From Pelomonas sp046294815 (GTDB taxonomy: Bacteria; Pseudomonadota; Gammaproteobacteria; Burkholderiales; Burkholderiaceae_C), in contig JBKBOJ010000026.1 in NCBI GenBank assembly GCA_046294815.1, positions 1 through 39,852 of the forward strand: a DNA stretch of 39,852 nucleotides, given 5' to 3'. Positions 16,792 through 23,688 of this stretch are shown here, piece after piece. The notes beneath the pieces are model-generated. The model saw only the letters and a list, made by a program, of their open reading frames with translations, was not told the DNA's origin and made no database searches. Both the position numbers and the translations under genes were made by a program. Positions within the stretch are counted from its first letter, which is position 1; the number at the start of each line of letters is the position of its first letter.

Positions 16792-16824
16792 CGCCCGAGC
16801 CTAGCAGGTCGGCGCGGTCGACGG

Positions 16825-17775
16825 CTACGCCCCGAGTGCGAGCTCGCGCGTCAGATTCACGAGCATGTCGTCCACCATCGCGTCCAGGTCGTAGCGCAGC
16901 CGCCAGCCCCAGTCGGCCTGGGCGGCGCTGTCGTCGATGCGCTGCGGCCAGCTCGCAGCGATGCCTTGGCGGAAATCGGGCTGGTAGTCCATCGTGAAGC
17001 CCGCGATGTGCCGGCGGATGCTGGCCGCGATCTGCTCGGGGGTGAAGCTGACGCCAGCCAGGTTATAGCTGCCGCGCTGCTGCACCGCGTCGGCCGGCGC
17101 GTTCATCAGCTCGATGGTGGCGCGCAGCGCGTCGGGCATATACATCATCGGCAAGGCCTGACCCGCTTCGAGGAAGCAGGTATAGCGGCCGTGCTGCAGC
17201 GCCGCGTGGAAGATCTCCACCGCATAGTCCGTCGTGCCGCCACCGGGCGGCGTCTTCCAGCTGATGAGGCCGGGGTAGCGCAGGCTGCGCACGTCCACGC
17301 CATGCTTGGCGTGGTACCAGGCACACCAGCGTTCGCCGGCCAGCTTGGAGATGCCGTAGACGGTGGTGGGGTCCATCACGGTCGTCTGCGGCGTGTCCAC
17401 GGCGGGCGTGTTGGGCCCGAAGGCGGCGATGGAGCTGGGCCAGAAGACCTTGTCCAGCTTCTCGTGCCGAGCCAGCTCCAGCACGTTGAGCAGGCCCTTC
17501 ATGTTCAGGTCCCAGGCCCACATCGGGTGCTTCTCGCCATTGGCCGACAGCGCGGCAGCGAGGTGGTAGATCTGGGTGATCTTGTGACGCTTGACGATGC
17601 TTGTCAGCGCGCCGGCGTCGGTCACGTCCAGCGTCTCGTGGTGCAGCGTGGGCACCCGGCCCTTGGGGCTGAGGTCGCTGGTGATGACGGCCTCGTGGCC
17701 GTGAAGCCGCGCCAATTCGGCAGCCAGCTCGGTGCCGATCTGGCCGTTGGCGCCAATGATGAGGATGCGCGTCAT
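16825..17775 (-). CDS. L-threonine 3-dehydrogenase, SDR/epimerase type
   Basis: This 316-aa NAD-dependent extended-SDR protein has GANGQIG (residues 8-14) for nucleotide binding and the catalytic Tyr140/Lys144 pair in VYGISKLAGE. The remainder resembles NDP-sugar epimerases, but motifs such as VDVRSLRYPGLISWKTPPGGGTTDYAVEIF and the overlap with kbl identify the SDR class of threonine dehydrogenase, not the zinc (E. coli Tdh) class. It oxidises threonine to 2-amino-3-ketobutyrate, which Kbl cleaves. Its ATG overlaps the kbl stop (ATGA), so the two are coupled. An NDP-sugar epimerase is the alternative, made unlikely by the neighbour. Confidence 0.92.
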   Translation of the reverse strand: MTRILIIGANGQIGTELAAELARLHGHEAVITSDLSPKGRVPTLHHETLDVTDAGALTSIVKRHKITQIYHLAAALSANGEKHPMWAWDLNMKGLLNVLELARHEKLDKVFWPSSIAAFGPNTPAVDTPQTTVMDPTTVYGISKLAGERWCAWYHAKHGVDVRSLRYPGLISWKTPPGGGTTDYAVEIFHAALQHGRYTCFLEAGQALPMMYMPDALRATIELMNAPADAVQQRGSYNLAGVSFTPEQIAASIRRHIAGFTMDYQPDFRQGIAASWPQRIDDSAAQADWGWRLRYDLDAMVDDMLVNLTRELALGA

Positions 17776-18968
17776 TTCACGAGCCCCAGTTCACGGCCCG
17801 CCTGCGTGAACGCGGCGACGGCCTTTTCCAGATGTTCGCGCTCATGCACCGCCGAGATCTGCACGCGGATGCGCGCCTGGCCCTTGGGCACGACGGGGAA
17901 GAAGAAGCCCACCGCGTAGATGCCCAATTCCAGGATGCGGGCCGAGAGCCTCTGGGCCATCACGGCGTCGTAGACCATGATGGGGACGATGGGGTGGCTG
18001 CCGGGCTTGATCTCGAAGCCGGCGGCCTGGATGGCCTGGCGGAAGTAGGCGGTGTTGGCCTCCAGCTTGTCGCGCAATGAGGTCGAGCCCTCCAGCAGGT
18101 CAAGCACCGCCAGTGATGCGCCGGCGATGGCGGGCGCCAAAGTGTTGCTGAACAGGTAGGGCCGCGAGCGCTGGCGCAGCAGCTCCACGACCTCCTTGCG
18201 CGCGGCCGTGAAGCCGCCCGACGCGCCCCCCAGCGCCTTGCCGAAGGTGCCGGTGATGATGTCGATCTTGCCAAACACGCCACAGTGTTCGGCGGTGCCG
18301 CGACCGGTTTTGCCGAGGAAGCCGCTGGCATGGCATTCGTCTATGCCCAGCAAGGCGTCGTAGCGGTCGCACAGCGCGCGGATCTTGTCGAGCTGAGCGA
18401 TGGTGCCGTCCATCGAGAACACGCCGTCGGTGAACACCAGCTTGAAGCGCGCGCCCTTCTCGGTGGCTTCCTGCAGGCAGCGCTCCAGGTCGGCCAGGTC
18501 GTTGTGCGCATAGCGCCAGCGCTGCGCCTTGCACAGCCGGATGCCGTCGATGATGGATGCGTGATTCAGCGCGTCGCTGATGATGGCGTCCTGCTCGGCG
18601 AGCAACGGCTCGAACAGGCCGCCATTGGCGTCGAACGCCGCGGCGTAGAGGATGGCGTCCTCGCAGCCGACGAAGCGGGCGATGCGCGCCTCCAGCTGCT
18701 TGTGCAAGTCCTGCGTGCCGCAGATGAAGCGCACCGAGGACAGACCGAAGCCATGCGTGCGCAGCGCCTCATGGGCGGCTTGCACGACTTGCGGATGCGA
18801 GGACAGCCCGAGGTAGTTGTTGGCACACAGGTTGATCACCTCGCGGCCGTCCGTCGTCGTGACGACCGCCCCTTGGCGGCTCGTGATGATGCGCTCGGCC
18901 TTGTAGAGGCCGCTGGCGCGGATGCCGTCCAGCTCGGACTGCAGGTGTCGGTAGAAGGCTTGGCTCAT
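17772..18968 (-). CDS. kbl: Glycine C-acetyltransferase (2-amino-3-ketobutyrate CoA ligase) Kbl
   Basis: This 398-aa PLP enzyme has the same length as E. coli Kbl. It cleaves 2-amino-3-ketobutyrate with CoA to glycine and acetyl-CoA. Lys244 in TFGKALGG is the Schiff-base lysine; other markers are INLCANNYLGLSSHP, SVRFICGTQDLHKQLE, DALNHASIIDGIRL and LLGIDECHASGFLG. ATG 18968 (MSQAFY) has AGGAG 7 bases upstream. It is first in a two-gene threonine-catabolic operon with the SDR dehydrogenase and divergent from an XRE/cupin regulator. A good promoter and an operator-like palindrome lie in the 93-base gap. Confidence 0.97.
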   Translation of the reverse strand: MSQAFYRHLQSELDGIRASGLYKAERIITSRQGAVVTTTDGREVINLCANNYLGLSSHPQVVQAAHEALRTHGFGLSSVRFICGTQDLHKQLEARIARFVGCEDAILYAAAFDANGGLFEPLLAEQDAIISDALNHASIIDGIRLCKAQRWRYAHNDLADLERCLQEATEKGARFKLVFTDGVFSMDGTIAQLDKIRALCDRYDALLGIDECHASGFLGKTGRGTAEHCGVFGKIDIITGTFGKALGGASGGFTAARKEVVELLRQRSRPYLFSNTLAPAIAGASLAVLDLLEGSTSLRDKLEANTAYFRQAIQAAGFEIKPGSHPIVPIMVYDAVMAQRLSARILELGIYAVGFFFPVVPKGQARIRVQISAVHEREHLEKAVAAFTQAGRELGLVK

Positions 18969-18997
18969 GGCGCCGCTCCTGGTGCACAATTCGGTAA

Positions 18998-19023
18998 ATC
19001 GAACATGTTCAATATATCGAACA
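18998..19023. promoter_or_regulatory. Operator-like palindromes between kbl and the XRE/cupin regulator
   Basis: TGTTCAATATATCGAACA (19006-19023) is an 18-base palindrome with one mismatched pair. It overlaps a perfect GAACATGTTC (19001-19010), and ATCGAACA occurs twice, 18 bases apart (18998 and 19016). The site begins just downstream of the predicted kbl transcription start and lies 38 bases before the regulator start. Binding by the adjacent regulator is an inference. Confidence 0.6.
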
Positions 19024-19030
19024 CGCGTGC

Positions 19031-19059
19031 AGTATCTGAAAAACGTCTACCCGGGTCAA
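19031..19059 (-). promoter_or_regulatory. Predicted sigma-70 promoter of kbl-threonine dehydrogenase
   Basis: TTGACC (19059-19054) and GATACT (19036-19031) are separated by 17 bases, 5/6 and 4/6 matches to consensus. The expected start point is near 19024, just ahead of the palindromic operator. Confidence 0.6.
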
Positions 19060-19061
19060 GC

Positions 19062-19628
19062 ATGAACATGGACGCCGAACCGCCCCGCGTGGGCGCCGCC
19101 CTGCAGGCCTTGCGCAGCAGCCGTGGCCTGTCGTTGGACGACCTCTCCAAGCGGGCTGGCGTCAGCAAGTCCATGTTGTCGCAGATCGAGCGCAACCAGG
19201 CCAACCCCACCGTCGCCGTGGTCTGGCGGCTCGCCAACGCGCTGGGCGTGGACATGGGCGAGTTGCTGGGCATGGAGCGCGCAGCCCCGCCGGCCATCGA
19301 GACCGTGCCGGCGCATGCGACGCCGACGCTGACCAGCCCGGACGGCCTGTGCAAGCTGCGCATCCTGGGGCCCATCGAGCTGGCGGGGCAGTTCGAGTGG
19401 TACGAGCTGATCGTGCAACCCGGCGGCGTGCTGGACTCGCAGGCGCACGAGCCCGGCTCGCGCGAGCACCTCAGCGTGCTCAGCGGCAGCCTGGAGGTCA
19501 GCGCGCAAGGCCTGAGCAGCAAGCTCAAGGCCGGCGAGACAGCGCGTTACGCGGTGGACGGGCCGCATGCCATCCGTAACCCGGGCAAGTCGGCGGCCAC
19601 CGCGCTGCTGGTCGTCCTCCATCCTTAG
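19062..19628 (+). CDS. XRE-family regulator with C-terminal cupin domain
   Basis: This 188-aa regulator carries an N-terminal Cro/CI helix-turn-helix (about residues 12-66; LDDLSKRAGVSKSMLSQIERNQANPTVAVVWRLANALGV) joined to a small cupin barrel (about residues 110-186; EHLSVLSGSLEV...KAGETARY). Cupin partners usually sense a small metabolite. It is divergent from kbl and the threonine dehydrogenase, so it probably regulates threonine breakdown, perhaps with threonine or glycine as ligand; that is inference from position. I chose ATG 19062; ATG 19068 is possible. The palindromic site in the gap would allow autoregulation. The Bug receptor begins 28 bases downstream and may be co-transcribed. 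Confidence 0.92.
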   Translation: MNMDAEPPRVGAALQALRSSRGLSLDDLSKRAGVSKSMLSQIERNQANPTVAVVWRLANALGVDMGELLGMERAAPPAIETVPAHATPTLTSPDGLCKLRILGPIELAGQFEWYELIVQPGGVLDSQAHEPGSREHLSVLSGSLEVSAQGLSSKLKAGETARYAVDGPHAIRNPGKSAATALLVVLHP

Positions 19629-19656
19629 ACTGCAGCCTCCGCTCAAGGAGGCGCCC

Positions 19657-20613
19657 ATGCACATCACCCGCCGCGCGGCACTGGCCGCATTCGCCGCCCT
19701 GCCCTTTGCGGCCTGGGCCCAGGACCGGCCGATACGGCTGCTGGTTGGATTTCCGGCCGGCGGCGGCACGGACGCCATCGCGCGCGTGCTGGCCGAGGCG
19801 CTGCAGGCGTCGCTGGGTCAGCCGGTCATCGTCGAGAACAAGCCAGGCGCCGGTGGCCAACTGGCGGCCCAGGCGCTAAAGGCCGCAGCGCCGGACGGCA
19901 TGACCCTGCTCGTCAGCCACGACCACACCATCTCCATCCTGCCGCTGGTGCTGAAGCACCAGGGCTTCGACCCGGTTCGTGACTTCCAGCCCGTGGCGGG
20001 CTTCGCGACCTTTGCCAATGCGATCGCACTGTCAAGCGGCACGCCGGCGGCGAGCCTGACGGACTACTTCGCCTGGGTGAAAACGCAGGGCGGACAGGCC
20101 AACGTGGGCATTCCGGCGCCAGCGTCGGTGCCGGAGTTCCTCGTCAGGCTGCTGGGGGAGAAGAACGGCCTGAACCTGCAGAGCGTGCCCTACCGCGGCA
20201 GCGCGCCGATGATCGCGGACATGCTGGGCAACCAGATCAGCGCCGGTGTCGGTTCGGTGCCCGACCTCATCACCCAGCACCAGCAAAGGAAACTGCGCAT
20301 CGTGGCCGTCATGGGCCAGCAACGCCAGGCGATGCTCCCAGAGGTGCCGACCTTCGCGGAGCTGGGCATCGCTGGCTTCGAGGAGCTGCCCTACTACGGA
20401 GTGTTCGCACCGGCCGGCACGGCGCCAGCGCTCATCGCGCGCTTTGCCAACGCGCTGGCTGGCGTCATCGCCCAGCCCGGCGTGAAGGCGCGCCTCGCGG
20501 AGCTGGGCCTGTCGGTCGGCGCCATGGCCCCGGCCCAGCTGGCCGCACGCGAGCGCGCCTATGCGGCCAGCTGGGCCCGCATCATCAAGGCGGGGGGCTT
20601 CCAGCCGCAGTAA
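19657..20613 (+). CDS. Bug-family (TctC-like) periplasmic solute receptor
   Basis: This 318-aa protein begins with a signal peptide containing two arginines (MHITRRAALAAFAALPFAAWA), so Sec or Tat export is possible. The mature part has the Bug signatures: RPIRLLVGFPAGGGTDAIARVLA, VIVENKPGAGGQLAAQALKAAAPDG and PEVPTFAELGIAGFEELPYYGVFAPAGT. Family members bind carboxylates or amides for tripartite tricarboxylate transporters; no TctA/TctB membrane genes are nearby, which is common for Burkholderiales Bug genes. The ligand cannot be predicted. AAGGAGG 6 bases upstream fixes the start. Its 3' end overlaps the converging YihY gene by 29 bases. Confidence 0.93.
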   Translation: MHITRRAALAAFAALPFAAWAQDRPIRLLVGFPAGGGTDAIARVLAEALQASLGQPVIVENKPGAGGQLAAQALKAAAPDGMTLLVSHDHTISILPLVLKHQGFDPVRDFQPVAGFATFANAIALSSGTPAASLTDYFAWVKTQGGQANVGIPAPASVPEFLVRLLGEKNGLNLQSVPYRGSAPMIADMLGNQISAGVGSVPDLITQHQQRKLRIVAVMGQQRQAMLPEVPTFAELGIAGFEELPYYGVFAPAGTAPALIARFANALAGVIAQPGVKARLAELGLSVGAMAPAQLAARERAYAASWARIIKAGGFQPQ

Positions 20614-21868
20614 CGAGCAGCCGGTCCAGCGTCAGCCTGGACCATTCGCCCTGTGCCCAGAGGTTGCCCAGCAGGCCTTGCCGCCCGGCCAGGAAGGCCG
20701 CGATCAAGGGTTCGGCCGGCGTGTGCTCGGGCGCGCACAGCAGCACCAGGCGCTGGGCGCCCTCCTCTTCCAGCAGCCCGATCCAGTCCATGGCCCGCAG
20801 CTTGTCAAGCACGGGTGCCAGCTGCAGCGGGTCCACGCGCAGCGCGCCGGCGAGCGCGAGGTGCGTCAAGCCGCGCTGGCCGGACTCGCGCGCGCGCCAC
20901 AGCTCGCGCAGCACTTCCAGCGCCAGCGCCATGGGCTGGCCCGGGGTGTCGGGCCGCAGGTGCAGCCGCCCGGTCAGGCTGGGTGCGTTGGCTGCCAGGA
21001 TGGCGCCCAGCAGCACGATGACCCAGGCCAGATAAATCCAGATCAGGAAGATGGGCACGCTCGCGAAGGCGCCGTACAGCGTCGAGTAGGTGGGCACCTG
21101 CTTGACGTACCAGGCCAGCAGCGACTTGGCCAGCGAGAAGCCCACCGACACGAACACGCCGCCCAGCAGCGCATGGCGCCAGCGCACATGGGTGTTGGGC
21201 ACGTAGTGGAACAGGCCGGCCATGGCCAGGCCCAGCAGCACGATGTCCACGCCGCCCAGCAGCGTCACGATGTTGCCAGGCATTTTGGCGAACAGCCCCT
21301 GGCCGGCACTGATGGCGTAGCTGGTCAGCGTCAGGCTGCCGCCCAGCAGCAGCGGGCCCAGCGTCAGCGCGGCCCAGTAGACCAGCACCCGCTGCGCCAT
21401 GGGCCGCGGGCGCTGCACGCGCCAGATGGCGTTGAGCGTGCGGTCGATGGTGAGCATCAGCGCCAGCGCCGTCACGCCCAGCACCACCAGACCCGCGACG
21501 CCCAGGCGGTTGGCCTTGGCCGCGAACTGCGTGAGGGACGCCAGCACCGGCTTGGCGATGTTGGGCGGGATCAGGCTCTTCAGGAAGTACTGCTCCAGCG
21601 CAGCCTGGAAGCTGGAGAACATTGGGAAGGCCGTGAAGATGGCCAGCATCACCGTCAGCAGCGGCACCAACGAGATCAGCGTCGTGAAGGTCAGGCTGCC
21701 CGCGGTCAGGCCCAGCCGCTCCTCGCGAAAGCGCTGGCGGAAGGTGTGCAGCGTTTGCAGCCAGGGCCAGGCGAGCAGGTCGGCGATGAACTCGTTGGCG
21801 AAGGCGATGGGGTTGCGCGGCAGCGGCGCGTCGGGATTGGCGGGCGGAGCCGGTGGCGTCAGGGGCAT
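20585..21868 (-). CDS. YihY/BrkB family inner-membrane protein
   Basis: This 427-aa protein has an N-terminal cytoplasmic segment and then the YihY membrane domain of about six helices (residues 40-300). The hallmark blocks are LTAGSLTFTTLISLVPLLTVMLAIF, TIDRTLNAIWRVQRPRPMAQRVLVYWAALTLGP, FHYVPNTHVRWRHALLGG and YGAFASVPIFLIWIYLAWVIVLLGA. A C-terminal soluble part of about 110 residues is winged-helix-like. The family was once called ribonuclease BN or BrkB; the molecular function is unknown. ATG 21868 is used because the open frame further upstream is antisense to the divergent DUF2069 gene, 21 bases away. Confidence 0.93.
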   Translation of the reverse strand: MPLTPPAPPANPDAPLPRNPIAFANEFIADLLAWPWLQTLHTFRQRFREERLGLTAGSLTFTTLISLVPLLTVMLAIFTAFPMFSSFQAALEQYFLKSLIPPNIAKPVLASLTQFAAKANRLGVAGLVVLGVTALALMLTIDRTLNAIWRVQRPRPMAQRVLVYWAALTLGPLLLGGSLTLTSYAISAGQGLFAKMPGNIVTLLGGVDIVLLGLAMAGLFHYVPNTHVRWRHALLGGVFVSVGFSLAKSLLAWYVKQVPTYSTLYGAFASVPIFLIWIYLAWVIVLLGAILAANAPSLTGRLHLRPDTPGQPMALALEVLRELWRARESGQRGLTHLALAGALRVDPLQLAPVLDKLRAMDWIGLLEEEGAQRLVLLCAPEHTPAEPLIAAFLAGRQGLLGNLWAQGEWSRLTLDRLLVTAAGSPPP

Positions 21869-21889
21869 GGCTTCTATGATGCCGCAGCT

Positions 21890-22270
21890 ATGTCCCCTGC
21901 TCTGCCAAGAACCGAACCGAGCGCCGCCGAACGGCTGTCGCGCCAGCTGGCGTTGACCAGCACCGCCCTGCTGTGCCTGCTGTGCCTGGCCTGGGAGCTG
22001 TGGCTGGCACCCACCGGTCGCGGCACGCTGGCCATCAAGGCGCTGCCGCTGCTGCTGCCCTTGCCGGGCCTGTGGCGCTACCGCCTCTACACCTACCGGG
22101 CGCTGGCCCTGTTCATCTGGCTCTACGTGCTGGAGGGCCTGGTGCGCGGCACCAGCGAGGGCGGCATGGGCCAATGGCTGGCACTGGCCGAGGTGGTGCT
22201 GGGGCTGGTCATCTTTACCGCGTGCACGGCGCAGATCCGCCAGCGCCTGGCGGCCGCGAAGGCTTCATGA
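21890..22270 (+). CDS. DUF2069 family membrane protein
   Basis: This 126-aa protein has four hydrophobic helices and the DUF2069 arrangement: LALTSTALLCLLCLAWELWLAP, KALPLLLPLPGLWRYRLYTYRALALFIWLYVLEGLVR and a last helix near VVLGLVIFTACTAQIR. The function is unknown; it is a recurrent small inner-membrane protein of beta- and gammaproteobacteria. Its TGA overlaps the ATG of the FAD dehydrogenase (ATGA), so the two are coupled. It diverges from YihY. Confidence 0.85.
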   Translation: MSPALPRTEPSAAERLSRQLALTSTALLCLLCLAWELWLAPTGRGTLAIKALPLLLPLPGLWRYRLYTYRALALFIWLYVLEGLVRGTSEGGMGQWLALAEVVLGLVIFTACTAQIRQRLAAAKAS

Positions 22271-23688
22271 GCGACTTCCTCGGCGCCCTGCGCGAGCGGC
22301 TGGGCGAGCCAGGGCTGCTGGTGGGCACAGACCTGTCGGCCTACGAAAACGACTGGCGCAAGCGCTATGCGGGCCGCGCGCTGGCCGTTGCGCGGCCGGC
22401 GTCCACGGACGAGGTTGCCGCGGTGCTGCGGCTGTGCCAGCAACACCGCGTGCCGGTCGTGCCGCAAGGCGGCAATACCGGGCTGGTGGGCGGCTCCACA
22501 CCCGACGACAGCGGGCGCGAGCTGGTGCTGAGCCTGGCGCGCATGAAGCGCGTGCGGGCCGTGGATGTCGCCAACGCCAGCCTGACGGCCGAGGCTGGCT
22601 GCGTGCTGGCCGACGTGCAGGCCGCGGCGGCGCAAGCCGGCCTCCTGTTCCCGCTGAGCCTGGCGGCCGAGGGCTCGTGCACGCTGGGCGGCAACCTGGC
22701 GACCAACGCCGGCGGCACGCAGGTGCTGCGTTATGGCAACGCGCGCGAGCTGTGCCTGGGGCTGGAGGTGGTGACGGTGTCGGGCGATGTCTGGCACGGC
22801 CTGTCCGGACTGCGCAAGGACAACAGCGGCTACGACCTGCGCGACCTGTTCATCGGCAGCGAGGGCACGCTGGGCATCATCACCGCGGCGACGATGAAGC
22901 TGTACCCCCAGCCCAAGGACAGGCTGACGGCGTTGACCGCCTGCGCGTCGCTGGATGAAGCCGTCGCGCTGCTGGCCCTGGCGCGCGAGCGCGCCGGCGA
23001 TGCGCTGACGGGCTTCGAGGTCATGAGCCGGGCGGCGCTGGCGCTGGTGGCGCGCATGCTGCCGCAGCTGGCGCAGCCGCTCGCCCCCGCCGCATGGACC
23101 GTGCTGCTGGAGCTCTCCGACGCCGAGAGCGCCGCGCATGCGCGGGGCGTGTTCGAGGGGCTGCTGGGGGCGGCGTTCGAGCGCGGCTGCGTGCAGGACG
23201 CCGTCATCGCACAGAGCCTCGCGCAGGCCCAGACCTTCTGGCATCTGCGCGAGTCCATCCCGCTGGCCCAGGCGCAGGCGGGGTTGAACATCAAGCACGA
23301 CATCTCGCTGCCGGTGTCGGGCATCCCCGGCTTCGTCGCCGAGATGAACCAGGCGCTGGCGCGCTACATGCCGGGCGTCGAGGTCATCAACTTCGGCCAC
23401 CTGGGCGACGGCAACCTGCACTACAACGTGCAGGCGCCAGCCGGCGTGGCGCCTGCGGAGTTCCTGGCCGCACACGAGGCGGCGATCAACGCCATGGTCT
23501 ACGACGCGGTGCAGCGGCGCGGCGGCTCCATTTCGGCCGAGCACGGCATAGGCCGCCTCAAGCGCGACGAGCTGGCACAGCGCAAGGACCCGACGGCGCT
23601 GGCGCTGATGCGCGCCATCAAACGGGCACTGGACCCGCTGGACCTGCTCAACCCGGGACGGCTTGTGCCGCGCGACGGCCGCGGGTGA
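22267..23688 (+). CDS. FAD-linked 2-hydroxyacid dehydrogenase (D-2-hydroxyglutarate / D-lactate type)
   Basis: This 473-aa flavoprotein of the GlcD/DLD family (VAO-type FAD fold) has the FAD-binding VPQGGNTGLVGGSTPD, the EGSCTLGGNLATNAGGTQVLRYGNARE loop and GLRKDNSGYDLRDLFIGSEGTLGIIT. The C-terminal half has the substrate and metal motif NFGHLGDGNLHYNV and the closing ISAEHGIGRLKRDEL...LDPLDLLNPGRLVP. It should oxidise a D-2-hydroxyacid to the 2-oxoacid, passing electrons to a carrier; the exact substrate is open. It is coupled to DUF2069 by a 4-base overlap. Its 3' end overlaps the converging second RND pump by 41 bases. Confidence 0.93.
   Translation: MSDFLGALRERLGEPGLLVGTDLSAYENDWRKRYAGRALAVARPASTDEVAAVLRLCQQHRVPVVPQGGNTGLVGGSTPDDSGRELVLSLARMKRVRAVDVANASLTAEAGCVLADVQAAAAQAGLLFPLSLAAEGSCTLGGNLATNAGGTQVLRYGNARELCLGLEVVTVSGDVWHGLSGLRKDNSGYDLRDLFIGSEGTLGIITAATMKLYPQPKDRLTALTACASLDEAVALLALARERAGDALTGFEVMSRAALALVARMLPQLAQPLAPAAWTVLLELSDAESAAHARGVFEGLLGAAFERGCVQDAVIAQSLAQAQTFWHLRESIPLAQAQAGLNIKHDISLPVSGIPGFVAEMNQALARYMPGVEVINFGHLGDGNLHYNVQAPAGVAPAEFLAAHEAAINAMVYDAVQRRGGSISAEHGIGRLKRDELAQRKDPTALALMRAIKRALDPLDLLNPGRLVPRDGRG

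Noticed and set aside
16825..17775. NDP-sugar (UDP-glucose) 4-epimerase
   Set aside because: The fold is shared, but the 4-base overlap with kbl and threonine-dehydrogenase-specific stretches favour the SDR threonine dehydrogenase.
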